Assembly (NCBI RefSeq): GCF_002156875.1
Contig: NZ_NCSY01000002.1
Location: forward strand, 1-64,000
Length of the DNA: 64,000 nucleotides
Direction of reading: 5' to 3'
Origin: Bacillus sp. EAC
GTDB taxonomy: Bacteria > Bacillota > Bacilli > Bacillales > Bacillaceae_G
Below the pieces are notes generated by a model. That model was not told where the DNA came from and searched no databases. It saw only the letters and a program-made list of their open reading frames with translations. Both the position numbers and the translations under genes were made by a program. This document shows, piece after piece, positions 17,740 through 26,460 of this stretch. The first letter of the stretch is position 1; each line of letters starts with the position of its first letter.

Positions 17740-18957
17740 TTATAGTAAGTTTAATTTACCTTTTTTAAGAACTAACATTGGTCCACCAAGTACAAATAAG
17801 TAACGGTTATCAATTACTTTTTTCATAAATGACGCTTTCCAACCAGTTAATTTCTTACCGAACACTACACCGATTGCATCGTCATGACCTAATGAACATA
17901 CTGTACCTTTAATATCTGGAACAAATTCTTCTAATTCGCCTTTACCACGAACTAAAACTGCTAAGTTATGTGCAACATTAAATCCTTGTTGGATTGCAAT
18001 TTGTGCAGTTGGTGGGTAAGGACGATTATTCACTTCATCAATTAATAAAGCTGAGTCACCTACAATAAATACATCATCATATCCAGGAACACGCATATCT
18101 TTTGATACTTTAACACGGCCGCGCATTGCTTCGAAGCCAGCTTGCTCTACTAATGCATTTCCACGTACACCAGCTGCCCATACTACAGTAGCAGACTTGA
18201 TTTCTTCTACGTCGTCACCTTTAGCAACGATAATTCCATCTTCAGTACATTCTTTAATTGCAGTACCGATTTTGAATTCAACGCCTTTTTTCTCTAATTG
18301 AGATACAGCATAGTCAACTAATTCTGGATCGAAACCAGGTAATACCATTGGAGCTGCTTCCACACATACAATTCGAACTAATTCACGATCGATATCATAT
18401 TCTTTACATAAAACTGGTACACGGTTTGCAAGTTCACCTACAAATTCGATACCTGTAAATCCAGCACCACCGACGATGATTGTTAATAACTCATCACGCT
18501 TTTCAGCTGGAGTGTTATGATATTTTGAAAAACTGTAGTCAATATGCTCACGAATTTGACGAGCCGCATTGATGCTAGCAATCGAAAAAGCATGTTCTTT
18601 TAATCCTTTAATTCCGAATGTCTCAGATTCAAATCCAAGGCCGATTACTAAGTAGTCATAATTTAATTCACCATGAGCAAGAACAACTTTCTTATCTTCT
18701 GGTTTGATTTCAGTAACTGTATCTTGGATAAAGTTAATTTTACTTGGGTTAATCACGTCTTTAATATCAAGTCGTGTACGGTCGTGATGTAATGTACCTG
18801 CTGCATTTTCATGTAACCAAGTAGTTTGGTAGTGGTAGCTATTTTTATTTACTAACGTAATTTCTGCCTCATTTGCAGATAATGTTTTTTGAAGTCGAGT
18901 TGCAGTAATAATACCACCGTACCCAGCTCCAAGGATTACAATCTTAGGCTTATTCAT
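17740..18957 (-). CDS. yumB: Type II NADH dehydrogenase-like flavoprotein
   Basis: The 405-residue two-Rossmann flavoprotein has an N-terminal FAD site VILGAGYGG, a second dinucleotide site [13 protein letters not shown] (about 164-176) and the FAD-closing FIVGDSA motif. C-terminal LFVLGG and FMKKVI segments probably dock it on the membrane. NDH-2 enzymes pass electrons from NADH to menaquinone without pumping protons. ATG 18957 follows AAAAGGATGG. The promoter -10 TATAAT lies at 19017-19022 (minus), and its -35 area falls in an 18-bp direct repeat. Confidence 0.9.
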   Translation of the reverse strand: MNKPKIVILGAGYGGIITATRLQKTLSANEAEITLVNKNSYHYQTTWLHENAAGTLHHDRTRLDIKDVINPSKINFIQDTVTEIKPEDKKVVLAHGELNYDYLVIGLGFESETFGIKGLKEHAFSIASINAARQIREHIDYSFSKYHNTPAEKRDELLTIIVGGAGFTGIEFVGELANRVPVLCKEYDIDRELVRIVCVEAAPMVLPGFDPELVDYAVSQLEKKGVEFKIGTAIKECTEDGIIVAKGDDVEEIKSATVVWAAGVRGNALVEQAGFEAMRGRVKVSKDMRVPGYDDVFIVGDSALLIDEVNNRPYPPTAQIAIQQGFNVAHNLAVLVRGKGELEEFVPDIKGTVCSLGHDDAIGVVFGKKLTGWKASFMKKVIDNRYLFVLGGPMLVLKKGKLNLL

Positions 18958-19016
18958 GATACTTACCATCCTTTTAATTATATTAAGTAATTTCGATTGT
19001 TATAATTTTTATTCAA

Positions 19017-19071
19017 ATTATAACTTAGTACATTAGTGAGCAAACTATAAGTTCATTAGTGAGCAAACTAT
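19017..19071 (-). promoter_or_regulatory. yumB promoter region with 18-bp direct repeats
   Basis: The -10 TATAAT (complement 19017-19022) lies 16-17 bp from a weak -35 (TTTGCT or GTTTGC near 19039-19045). This -35 is inside the first of two identical copies of CATTAGTGAGCAAACTAT (19031-19048 and 19054-19071; period 23 bp, about two helical turns). This looks like a tandem operator, but the regulator is unknown. Confidence 0.55.
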
Positions 19072-19105
19072 TGCGCTCGAATATTGTCGAATTATTTCGT
19101 AATAA

Positions 19106-19127
19106 TTGTCACAAATTGTTAACAATT
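19106..19127. promoter_or_regulatory. Palindromic operator candidate (Rex-like)
   Basis: AATTGTTAACAATT (19114-19127) is a perfect palindrome. TTGTCACAAATTGTTAACAA (19106-19125) keeps the outer TTGT...ACAA spacing of Rex sites, with mismatches inside. Control of NADH dehydrogenase genes by NADH-sensing Rex is known in Bacillus, which makes it plausible; the match is imperfect. Confidence 0.35.
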
Positions 19128-19247
19128 AGCCTATAACAATATTAAAGTTTTTTCATTAAGATTTCAAGTATAATCTAAACGCTAGAATTCTCTGAATATT
19201 ATGTTGTCATTGTAAATTTAAATTATTTTTTTATTCTTTCTTTTATA

Positions 19248-19276
19248 TTGAACCAAATAAAATATTCTACTACAAT
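19248..19276 (+). promoter_or_regulatory. yumC promoter (SigA type)
   Basis: TTGAAC (19248-19253), a 17-bp spacer and TACAAT (19271-19276) lie about 90 bp upstream of the yumC ATG. Confidence 0.65.
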
Positions 19277-19367
19277 TTAATAAGCTTTTTTTCTTTTCAC
19301 TGCATAAAATATGATATTATTCTATTATAAGAGCCAAGCATTTAAACATGAGGGGGATATTCCGATT

Positions 19368-20357
19368 ATGAAAGACGAAAAAGTATATGATATTACAATT
19401 ATTGGTGGAGGACCGATAGGTTTATTCACTGCTTTTTATGGTGGAATGAGACAAGCAAGTGTAAAAATTATTGAAAGCTTACCACAACTTGGTGGGCAAT
19501 TATCTGCACTTTACCCTGAAAAATTTATATATGATGTTGCAGGTTTCCCTAAAGTCCGTGCACAAGAATTAGTTGATAACTTAAAAGAACAAATGAAAAA
19601 ATTTGATCCAACAGTATGTTTAGAACAATCTGTACAACAAATTACAAAAGGTGAAGATGGGGTATTCCATTTAGTTTGTAATGATGGGTTTGAACATTAT
19701 ACAAAAGCAATTATCATTACTGCAGGAAACGGTGCATTCCAACCTCGTAAACTTGAAATTCCAGGTTCTGAACGCTTTGAAAAAGCAAATTTACATTACT
19801 TTGTAGATGATATGAATAAATTCGCTGGTAGACGTGTCGTTGTATTCGGTGGTGGAGACTCTGCTGTCGACTGGTCTCTAATGCTTGAACCAATTGCTGA
19901 AAAAGTAACATTGATTCACCGTCGTGATAAATTTAGAGCACATGAACATAGTGTTGAAAATTTAATGAATTCAAAAGTTGAAGTAAAAACTCCTTGGATT
20001 CCAGTTGAAGCTGTAGGTAATGATCGTATTGAAAAGGTTGTTCTTCAAAATGCAAAAACAGAAGAACGTGAAGAAATCGAAATTGATGATGTAATTGTTA
20101 ACTATGGTTTCGTTTCTTCATTAGGTCCTATTAAAGACTGGGGCTTAACAATTGAAAAAAATAACATCGTTGTTAACTCTCGTATGGAAACAAATATCCA
20201 AGGTATCTATGCTGCTGGGGACATTTGTACTTACGATGGTAAAGTAAAACTAATCGCTTCAGGATTTGGTGAGGCTCCAACTGCAATCAATAATGCAAAA
20301 GCTTACATCGATCCAAGTGCTAAAGTACAACCTGGCCACAGTTCATCAATGTTCTAA
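19368..20357 (+). CDS. yumC: Ferredoxin/flavodoxin--NADP+ reductase, thioredoxin-reductase-like
   Basis: The 329-residue enzyme closely follows B. subtilis YumC, with FAD site [11 protein letters not shown], an [12 protein letters not shown] segment, NADP site [23 protein letters not shown] and [14 protein letters not shown]. It lacks the CxxC pair of thioredoxin reductases, as expected for type 2 FNR. It supplies or takes electrons from ferredoxin or flavodoxin. I chose ATG 19368, preceded by GAGGGGG; the upstream 19 residues look untranslated. It diverges from yumB. Confidence 0.93.
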   Translation: MKDEKVYDITIIGGGPIGLFTAFYGGMRQASVKIIESLPQLGGQLSALYPEKFIYDVAGFPKVRAQELVDNLKEQMKKFDPTVCLEQSVQQITKGEDGVFHLVCNDGFEHYTKAIIITAGNGAFQPRKLEIPGSERFEKANLHYFVDDMNKFAGRRVVVFGGGDSAVDWSLMLEPIAEKVTLIHRRDKFRAHEHSVENLMNSKVEVKTPWIPVEAVGNDRIEKVVLQNAKTEEREEIEIDDVIVNYGFVSSLGPIKDWGLTIEKNNIVVNSRMETNIQGIYAAGDICTYDGKVKLIASGFGEAPTAINNAKAYIDPSAKVQPGHSSSMF

Positions 20358-20384
20358 AAAATATTACAAAATAAATTACATGTT

Positions 20385-20415
20385 AGACTGTCCTTTACTT
20401 GGACAGTCTTTTATT
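20385..20415 (+). terminator. Terminator of yumC
   Basis: GACTGTCC, a TTTACTT loop and GGACAGTC are followed by TTTTATT, 28 bp past the stop. Confidence 0.88.
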
Positions 20416-20452
20416 ATCACTCTCCTTGTGAAACAGTGAGCAATACACAGTA

Positions 20453-20481
20453 TAGTTAGTGAACTTCTTCACAACTAACTA
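20453..20481. repeat. Inverted repeat between convergent terminators
   Basis: TAGTTAGT (20453-20460) pairs with ACTAACTA (20474-20481), with GAA/TTC stacked inside. It lies in a 200-bp stretch between the yumC and yutM terminators, where no gene is visible. No T-run follows, so it is not a normal terminator. Confidence 0.5.
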
Positions 20482-20618
20482 CATAAAATCAAGACGAGCT
20501 TAAAATGATTTCTACACTATATAATAGTATCGTAACTCAAAAAAGATTCTATAAATTGACCTAAATTTGTAAAAATATTAACAAATTAAATAAAATTTAT
20601 TTGATAGAGTTACTTATT

Positions 20619-20648
20619 AAAAAATAGGATACTTACGTATCCCATTTT
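20619..20648 (-). terminator. Terminator of yutM
   Basis: On the minus strand GGGATAC, a GTAA loop and GTATCC are followed by TATTTTTTA, adjacent to the yutM stop. Confidence 0.78.
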
Positions 20649-20649
20649 C

Positions 20650-21003
20650 TTAGCACTCTTCAGGAGTTCCAGCATTTGTAGCAGTTCTAAAACTTGAACC
20701 ACAACCACAAGATGCAATTGCATTCGGATTATCGATTGTAAATCCGCCGCCAAGCAAGGATTCTTTAAAGTCAATTACAATTCCTTTTAATATTGGCGCA
20801 CTCTCATTATCAATTAAAAACTTAACTCCTTGGAATTCGTGTACAGTATCGTTTTCACTTTTTTCTGGATCAAATCCTAAACCATATGAAAGACCTGAAC
20901 ATCCTCCACCTTTTACACCTAATCGAACGTATACATTTTGATTTTCTTCATTTTCAAGCATTTCCTTAATTTTTAAGCCTGCTTGTTCTGTAACTGTAAT
21001 CAT
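20650..21003 (-). CDS. yutM: A-type iron-sulfur carrier (HesB/IscA family)
   Basis: The 117-residue protein has the three conserved cysteines of A-type carriers: GGGCSG (about residue 35) and SCGCGSS (about 99-101). These proteins receive Fe-S clusters from the SUF scaffold and deliver them to targets such as lipoyl synthase, also encoded here. It starts 2 bp after the dapF stop, so it is co-transcribed with dapF. An extra cysteine ends the protein. It corresponds to YutM of B. subtilis. Confidence 0.9.
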   Translation of the reverse strand: MITVTEQAGLKIKEMLENEENQNVYVRLGVKGGGCSGLSYGLGFDPEKSENDTVHEFQGVKFLIDNESAPILKGIVIDFKESLLGGGFTIDNPNAIASCGCGSSFRTATNAGTPEEC

Positions 21004-21004
21004 T

Positions 21005-21871
21005 TTATTTCACTCCTCTTTGAGTATAGTATATGCCTTCGGTTATCGTTACTGCTGGGCCTTTCATCCATACATCACCTTTTGAGGACCAAGTTATTTG
21101 TAAATCCCCACCTTGTAAATGCACAGTAATTGGCTCGTCACGTTTATACTTACCTTCTTGAATCATTGTAACTACGGCAGCACAAGCTCCTGTACCACAT
21201 GCTTGAGTAATTCCGGAGCCACGCTCCCATACAACAAAATTTATCTCATTATGAGGCAAACATTCAACAAATTCAACATTTACGCTTTCCGGAAATAATT
21301 CATGTTTCTCAACAAATGGACCTAGAGTAGTTAATGGTGCAGTTTTTATATCATCTACCTCAAATATAGCGTGTGGATTTCCCATTGAAACCCCACTAAA
21401 TGAATGATACTTATCTTCAAATAAAATTTGATCTTTTGCAAAATCTTGATCTTCACCAGTTATCGGTATTTGCGATCTTTTAAAAATTGGTTTACCCATG
21501 TTAATTGTAATTTGATTTACAACTTCACCATCAAGATGAACATTTGCATTAACGATTGTACTGATTGTTTCAATTGTAAAGGAACTATTTTTTACAATTC
21601 CGTGTTCAAAAGCGTATTTAGCAACACATCTCAAACCATTCCCACAATTCTTAGCCTCAGATCCATCATTATTAAATACTCGCATTTTAACATCAGCTTT
21701 AGTTGAAGGACAAATTAAGATCATACCATCACTACCAATACCAGTATTGATGTTTGACACTTCAATAGCAATTTGTGAAAGCTCTGCTTCTTTTAAATGT
21801 TCTTCAAACATATTTACATATATATAATTATTCCCTAATCCATGCATTTTTGTATATCTAAAAGAATCCAT
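21005..21871 (-). CDS. dapF: Diaminopimelate epimerase
   Basis: The 288-residue enzyme converts LL- to meso-diaminopimelate for lysine and peptidoglycan synthesis. Both catalytic cysteines are present: [10 protein letters not shown] (about residues 76-85) and QACGTGACA (about 226-234). The N-terminal [13 protein letters not shown] motif is intact. I prefer ATG 21871, which has GAGGAG 8 nt upstream; ATG 21877 is only 2 nt from that site. A SigA-type promoter is visible at 21904-21932. Confidence 0.95.
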   Translation of the reverse strand: MDSFRYTKMHGLGNNYIYVNMFEEHLKEAELSQIAIEVSNINTGIGSDGMILICPSTKADVKMRVFNNDGSEAKNCGNGLRCVAKYAFEHGIVKNSSFTIETISTIVNANVHLDGEVVNQITINMGKPIFKRSQIPITGEDQDFAKDQILFEDKYHSFSGVSMGNPHAIFEVDDIKTAPLTTLGPFVEKHELFPESVNVEFVECLPHNEINFVVWERGSGITQACGTGACAAVVTMIQEGKYKRDEPITVHLQGGDLQITWSSKGDVWMKGPAVTITEGIYYTQRGVK

Positions 21872-21903
21872 TTTCATGACTCCTCACTTTTTATAATACT
21901 TTA

Positions 21904-21932
21904 AGTATAAATTTTTAATGAATTGAGCACAA
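21904..21932 (-). promoter_or_regulatory. dapF promoter (SigA type)
   Basis: On the minus strand there is a -35 TTGTGC (21927-21932), a 17-bp spacer and a -10 TATACT (21904-21909), about 33 bp before the chosen start. Confidence 0.6.
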
Positions 21933-21971
21933 TAAGAACATCCCCCGTTTCTCGATATAGAAACATTTTTC

Positions 21972-22005
21972 GAGCAATCACTTTATGTGAATGCTCATTT
22001 TTTTT
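21972..22005 (+). terminator. Orphan plus-strand terminator
   Basis: GAGCAATCAC, a TTTAT loop and GTGAATGCTC are followed by an A and eight T (21998-22005). No plus-strand gene ends here. The transcript it serves is unexplained; see findings. Confidence 0.7.
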
Positions 22006-22078
22006 GTAGTTATGAAGATGTAAGATTATCGTTTTGCTCTCTTTAGGTTGAGTTAAACAAACCGTTGATTAAGAAAAT

Positions 22079-22190
22079 AATTGGAGCGGAAAGTGTGAGA
22101 CCCCTGGTTGAATAGTATGAAGGTGAAAACTCACAGGTGTAATGCGCCGAGGACCACCCTACGGATTGCAAGTAACCTTAAGTAGAATTC
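22079..22190 (+). repeat. Intergenic GC-rich repeat, copy C (degenerate)
   Basis: It begins ATTGGAGCGGAAAGTG and contains CTCACAGGTGTAATGCGCCG, then CGGATTGCAAGTAACC. It aligns with the core of the other copies but lacks the hairpin module and clear ends. The orientation is opposite to copies A, B, D, E, G and H and the same as F. Confidence 0.65.
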
Positions 22191-22343
22191 TTCAAATTCA
22201 TCACCATTTGCTCCATCAAAAACAGACAATACTTTTTACCTATTTTATAATATTTTTGTACTACATACACATTCCTTCTACTCATTAGCCGATATATAGT
22301 TATAGAACATTTAAATCAGCAAATATTGGAGCCGAAGGATAAT

Positions 22344-23030
22344 ATGACTATAATAACACCAACTTTTACAAGAAATTTAAAATGCCCTTGTTGTTCAAAA
22401 CCATTTACAACAGTAAACATTCGAATTTCATACCCAAAAACCGCTGAAGTAAGTACTGATTACTGTGTAACATATCAAGATGAAGAAAATTCACCTTATC
22501 TTTACTATGTTAATGTATGTGATCAATGTGGATACGCCTTTACAAAAAATAGTATTCCGCTAACAAATTTGGCAAAAGAGAAGATAAAAAAAGAAATCAC
22601 TGAAAAGTGGATTCCGAGATCCTACGGAGACATTCGAACAATTGAAGAAGCAATTTCCTGTTATAAACTGGCAATTTACTGCTCAATAATTAAACGAGAA
22701 AAAAATTATATACTTGCAGGTCTTTTACTTAGAGTGGGATGGTTATTTCGAAAACTAGATAATTCAGTTGAAGAAGAACGATTTATGAAAAAAGCACTTG
22801 AAACATACAAAAATAGTTATGAAATCGCAGATTATATTGGAACTGAAATGTCAGAAATTAGAGTTTTATATTTAATTGGGGAATTATCAAGGAGATGTAG
22901 ACTTTATGAAGAAGCAATTACTTACTTTTCCAAAATTGTTTCACACCCAAATGCACCAATTGAAAAAGGAATTGTAGAAAAAGCAAGGGAACAATGGTTA
23001 GTAACAAGAGAAGATGCGAAAGATATATAA
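22344..23030 (+). CDS. DUF2225 family zinc-ribbon/TPR-like protein
   Basis: The 228-residue protein has two CxxC pairs typical of a zinc ribbon (LKCPCCSKPF near residue 12 and VCDQCGYAF near 59). Its helical C-terminal half resembles TPR repeats (ERFMKKALETYKNSYEIA, LYEEAITYFSKIV). This is the DUF2225 architecture, function unknown. ATG 22344 has GAAGGAT upstream; the TTG at 22326 is unsupported. It is separated from dapF by repeat copy C. Confidence 0.83.
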   Translation: MTIITPTFTRNLKCPCCSKPFTTVNIRISYPKTAEVSTDYCVTYQDEENSPYLYYVNVCDQCGYAFTKNSIPLTNLAKEKIKKEITEKWIPRSYGDIRTIEEAISCYKLAIYCSIIKREKNYILAGLLLRVGWLFRKLDNSVEEERFMKKALETYKNSYEIADYIGTEMSEIRVLYLIGELSRRCRLYEEAITYFSKIVSHPNAPIEKGIVEKAREQWLVTREDAKDI

Positions 23031-23060
23031 AAAGCACTGTATTATGAACAGTGCTTTTTA
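23030..23060. terminator. Bidirectional terminator DUF2225 gene/yuzB
   Basis: AAAAGCACTGT, an ATTATGA loop and ACAGTGCTTTTT form a strong hairpin between convergent genes. Confidence 0.88.
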
Positions 23061-23294
23061 TATTAACATATTTTCTTCCAAAAATTTATATATATTATCA
23101 ACTAATTCAGTTGCATTCTCACCAGTAACAACTTCACCTTCTACCAAAGCAAAAAGTGATAAACTACATTTTCCGCAATACCCTAGGCATCCATATTCTA
23201 ATATATCTAGATTAGGGTCGCGTTCTAGCTGTTCCAATGCTTTTTGTGCACCGTCCGCTAGGTTTTTAATACAAAACTCTACTAAAGGTCTCAA
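23058..23294 (-). CDS. yuzB: YuzB family protein (DUF1450)
   Basis: The 78-residue protein has a conserved Cys pattern: Cys8, then CLGYCGKC (about residues 36-43). This resembles a thioredoxin-like ferredoxin fold or metal site. Family function is unknown. It starts with TTG at 23294, preceded by AAGGAGTG with 6-7 nt spacing; no ATG is near. It lies between the DUF2225 gene and yutJ. Confidence 0.85.
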   Translation of the reverse strand: MRPLVEFCIKNLADGAQKALEQLERDPNLDILEYGCLGYCGKCSLSLFALVEGEVVTGENATELVDNIYKFLEENMLI

Positions 23295-23490
23295 TTTTTT
23301 TCACTCCTTGCTCATCATAAAGTTACTCTTTTTTATGAAAAAGGTCAATCTTTTTGAGTTTAAGTAGAACCCATTTTATTTTACTAAGTAGACATTGTTA
23401 TTTCATCATAAAATATATATAATATAATTGTCGAAAATTAGAAATTTTTTTTTATTTCATCGCTAATAAAACAAAAGGGGAACAGCAACT

Positions 23491-24558
23491 ATGAAAAACC
23501 TCGTATTACTAGGTGGCGGATATGGAAATGTTCGTGTTTTATCTCGTCTTTTAACTTCCGCCTTGCCTGAGGATGTTCATATCACATTAATTGATCGAAA
23601 TTCTTACCACTGCTTTAAAACAGAGTATTATGCATTAGTTGCAGGTACTGTACCAGAGCAACATATTCGAATTCCGTTTCCAACTCATGAAAAATTAACT
23701 GTTGTGTATGGGGATATTACAACAATTGATACATCAAGCAAAAAAGTAGTTTTAAGCAATGGAGAATCAGTTTCTTATGATGATTTAATTATTGGTCTAG
23801 GCTGTGAGGACAAATATCACAATGTGCCTGGGGCAAAGGAGAATACGTTCAGTATTCAAACAATTGAAAAAACTAGGGTAGCATACGAAAATGTAAACAG
23901 TCTACCTCCAAATTCAGTTGTCGGTGTAGTTGGTGCTGGATTAAGTGGGGTAGAGGTAGCAAGTGAATTAAGAGAAAGCAGAAGTGATTTGAAGATTTAT
24001 CTTTTTGATCGCGGAAGTCGTATCTTATCCATGTTCCCTGAAAAACTAAGTTATTATGTTCAAAACTGGTTTGATGAGCATGATGTAAAAATCATTAGCA
24101 ATTCAAACATTACAAAAGTTGAAGAGAACACACTTTTTAATCATGATGATGAAATACATTGTGATGCCGTAATCTGGACTGCTGGTATTCAACCGGTAGA
24201 AGTTGTACGTAATTTGTCTGTTGAAAAAGACAATACTGGACGAGTTGTAGTTACAAAATACCACCATATTCCAACTGATGAAAATGTTTACGTTGTAGGT
24301 GATTGCGCAGCATTACCATATGCTCCTTCTGCACAGCTTGCAGAGGCACAAGCCGAACAAATTGTAACCATTTTACAAAAGAAATGGAATGGTGAAGAAC
24401 TTCCAGAAGTAATGCCTCAAATTAAACTAAAAGGTATTATGGGTTCTTTAGGTAAGAAACATGGTTTTGGCCTGTTTAACGAACGACCTTTACTTGGACG
24501 TGTACCTAGACTTATCAAATCTGGAATTCTTTGGTTATATAAATATCATAACGGTTAA
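23491..24558 (+). CDS. yutJ: Type II NADH dehydrogenase-like flavoprotein
   Basis: The 355-residue flavoprotein is a shorter paralogue of YumB, with FAD site VLLGGGYGNVRV, NAD site VGVVGAGLSGVEV and FAD-closing VYVVGDCAA. The shorter C-terminus ends in GILWLYKYH, with only a brief hydrophobic tail for membrane contact. It probably oxidises NAD(P)H; the acceptor is not certain. The start follows AAAAGGGGAACAGCAACT. A TTGTCGAA box lies upstream at 23428-23435. Confidence 0.87.
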   Translation: MKNLVLLGGGYGNVRVLSRLLTSALPEDVHITLIDRNSYHCFKTEYYALVAGTVPEQHIRIPFPTHEKLTVVYGDITTIDTSSKKVVLSNGESVSYDDLIIGLGCEDKYHNVPGAKENTFSIQTIEKTRVAYENVNSLPPNSVVGVVGAGLSGVEVASELRESRSDLKIYLFDRGSRILSMFPEKLSYYVQNWFDEHDVKIISNSNITKVEENTLFNHDDEIHCDAVIWTAGIQPVEVVRNLSVEKDNTGRVVVTKYHHIPTDENVYVVGDCAALPYAPSAQLAEAQAEQIVTILQKKWNGEELPEVMPQIKLKGIMGSLGKKHGFGLFNERPLLGRVPRLIKSGILWLYKYHNG

Positions 24559-24564
24559 CAAATG

Positions 24565-24601
24565 AAAGACCCTTAGCATATCGCATAAGGGTCTTTTTTT
24601 A
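24565..24601 (+). terminator. Terminator of yutJ
   Basis: AAAGACCCTTA, a GCATATCGCA loop and TAAGGGTCTTTTTTT lie just past the yutJ stop. Confidence 0.9.
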
Positions 24602-24621
24602 TTTAATAATTAAAATTTTTA

Positions 24622-25581
24622 TTATTCTGGTTTGTCAGTACGAATAACTTCTTTTATACTTTCTACCATACCTAATAGTTTTGTTGCATCCGTAGGGATA
24701 ACAAGTTTTGATGCAGGACCATATGCCACTTTTTCTAGAGCTTCCATTGAGCGTAATTGGACCATTTCTTTTGTTGGTGCAGCTGTTCTCCAGACATCTA
24801 ACACTAAACGCTCACTTTCCGCTTTCGCTTCCGCTAACTTAATGATTGCTTCTGCTTCCCCTTCTGCTCGTAATACCTGGGAATCTTTATCTCCTCGTGC
24901 TTTTTCAACTTGACTTAATCGTTCACCTTCAGCTTCAAGAATTTTAGACTGTTTTTCACCTTCAGCTTTAAGAATTTTCGATTCTTTGTCACCTTGTGCG
25001 ATTAATACTTTTTCTCGACGTGTACGCTCAGCTTGCATTTGACGTTCCATCGCATTTTGAATATCAAGTGGTGGGATAATATTTCGAATTTCAACACGAT
25101 TAACTTTCATACCCCATTTATCAGTAGCTTGATCTAGAACTGCACGTAATTTATTATTAACCGTGTCACGACTTGTTAAAGTCTCATCTAAATCTAATTC
25201 CCCGATTAGGTTACGTAAAGTAGTCGCCGTAAGATTTGAGATAGCAGCAAGCGGATTTGCAATTTCATACTCATGACGTACAACATCTGTCACTTGATAG
25301 AAAACAACTGAATCTACTTGGATACTAACATTCTCCTTTGTGATCATTGCTTGTGGTGGAAAATCAACAACAGTTTCTCTTAACGATTTTTTACTTGCAA
25401 CTCTTTCAATAAATGGGAGTACAATATGAATCCCACTTTCTAATTTGCGATGAAATTTCCCAAGTCGTTCAACTAAATAAACTTCAGATTGTCTTACGAT
25501 TCGAATACTCGATAACAATAACAATACAACAAATAAAACTATAATACCTATAATAATTGGACCATACATAATCTCAGACAT
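24622..25581 (-). CDS. SPFH/Band 7 domain protein (slipin/QmcA type)
   Basis: The 319-residue protein has one N-terminal membrane helix (about residues 8-28) and an SPFH domain (about 30-190; VERLGKFHRKLESGIHIVLP, PPQAMITKENV). A coiled-coil tail follows with repeated units of the type SKILKAEGEKQSKILEAEGE. Such proteins form oligomeric scaffolds in ordered membrane areas. It is encoded directly after an NfeD protein (20-bp gap), the pairing usual for slipins. The ATG follows a GAGGAGTAGTGGTTA site. Confidence 0.88.
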   Translation of the reverse strand: MSEIMYGPIIIGIIVLFVVLLLLSSIRIVRQSEVYLVERLGKFHRKLESGIHIVLPFIERVASKKSLRETVVDFPPQAMITKENVSIQVDSVVFYQVTDVVRHEYEIANPLAAISNLTATTLRNLIGELDLDETLTSRDTVNNKLRAVLDQATDKWGMKVNRVEIRNIIPPLDIQNAMERQMQAERTRREKVLIAQGDKESKILKAEGEKQSKILEAEGERLSQVEKARGDKDSQVLRAEGEAEAIIKLAEAKAESERLVLDVWRTAAPTKEMVQLRSMEALEKVAYGPASKLVIPTDATKLLGMVESIKEVIRTDKPE

Positions 25582-25600
25582 TAACCACTACTCCTCATAT

Positions 25601-26020
25601 TTAAATATTTGTTACGTATAATGTCGCACCCTCCACTTTGGATACGACTACTTTTCCATTTAAAACTAATGGTTCAGTTGAACGGATTGTCCATTCATCT
25701 CCGTAGACTTTTGAAGTCCCTAAATTTTCTTCTTCTAGATCAATTGATGAAACTACAATCTCCTTACCAATTAATGAATTCACTCCATTTTCTAGCGTCT
25801 TTTGTTGGTGTAAACGCTTTGCAAACTTCTTTGTACAAAGCCATAAAATTATTGCTCCCACTATAAAGACGATAAAAGTTAAGGTGTTTGATTCCGTTAA
25901 GTAACTAACTATTGATGCTAAAATACTAGCTAAACCAATCCAAAGGAATACAAATGTTAATGAAAACATTTCGATTATGATCAGTAAAACTCCAATTACG
26001 AATAAACTAATTGCAACCAT
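25601..26020 (-). CDS. NfeD family membrane protein
   Basis: The 139-residue protein has three hydrophobic helices (about residues 2-22, 25-42, 48-66) and a C-terminal OB-fold (about 80-139; IGKEIVVSSIDLEEENLG). This is the short NfeD type that works with slipins. ATG 26020 is preceded by GGGAGGAGGGGTGGT; the longer upstream start has no site. It forms an operon with the SPFH gene. Repeat copy D lies upstream. Confidence 0.88.
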   Translation of the reverse strand: MVAISLFVIGVLLIIIEMFSLTFVFLWIGLASILASIVSYLTESNTLTFIVFIVGAIILWLCTKKFAKRLHQQKTLENGVNSLIGKEIVVSSIDLEEENLGTSKVYGDEWTIRSTEPLVLNGKVVVSKVEGATLYVTNI

Positions 26021-26187
26021 ACCACCCCTCCTCCCAGTTCTATATATATGCCAATATTTGTAAATTATCTTACACATCTATTTTATCATGTAAATTAGCC
26101 CATTTTACATAGAAATCTTGAATTTTATTAAAATTCTTTAATGTTTTGATGATTTCGTTAAGTTTGTTACTATAAAAGATTATTCTT

Positions 26188-26380
26188 AGTTGATTTCCTC
26201 TTCTGGATGCTCGCTCTTCCGTTGGGCGGGCTCAGAGCCTCCTTGGCCCACACGATGTGGGTTATGCATGCGTTACGACAGGACGTCGTGGTGTTAGCAT
26301 GCCTACCTTTTTGACCACTGCGGGGTCTCACCTGTCCCGCTACTCCCACAGGAGTCGAGCACCCTCCGCTCCAATCAACT
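26188..26380 (-). repeat. Intergenic GC-rich repeat, copy D (best full-length copy)
   Basis: The 193-bp element has perfect 8-bp inverted ends AGTTGATT (26188-26195) and AATCAACT (26373-26380). On the minus strand it reads TTGGAGCGGAGGGTGCTCGA at the start and GAGCGAGCATCCAGAAG at the end, so GGTGCTCG and CGAGCATC can pair and draw the arms together. The centre holds a CCCACA-CGA-TGTGGG hairpin (26247-26261) and a GCATGC/GCATGC stem (26266-26302) enclosing ACGAC/GTCGT. GC content is far above the surroundings. No transposase is encoded. Confidence 0.85.
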
Positions 26381-26424
26381 TCTTTTCAACAGTTAACCTT
26401 GGAAGATATATTTAAGTAAAATAC

Positions 26425-26457
26425 TAAAAAACTCCTTACAATTTGTAAGGAGTTTTT
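26425..26457 (-). terminator. Terminator of yuzD
   Basis: AAAAACTCCTTACA pairs with TGTAAGGAGTTTTT across a 3-nt loop, next to the yuzD stop. Confidence 0.88.
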
Positions 26458-26460
26458 GTC

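Noticed and set aside
26188-26380. CRISPR array or insertion sequence for the GC-rich repeats
   Set aside because: Copies are dispersed singly, vary by internal deletion, have no spacers, and encode no transposase.
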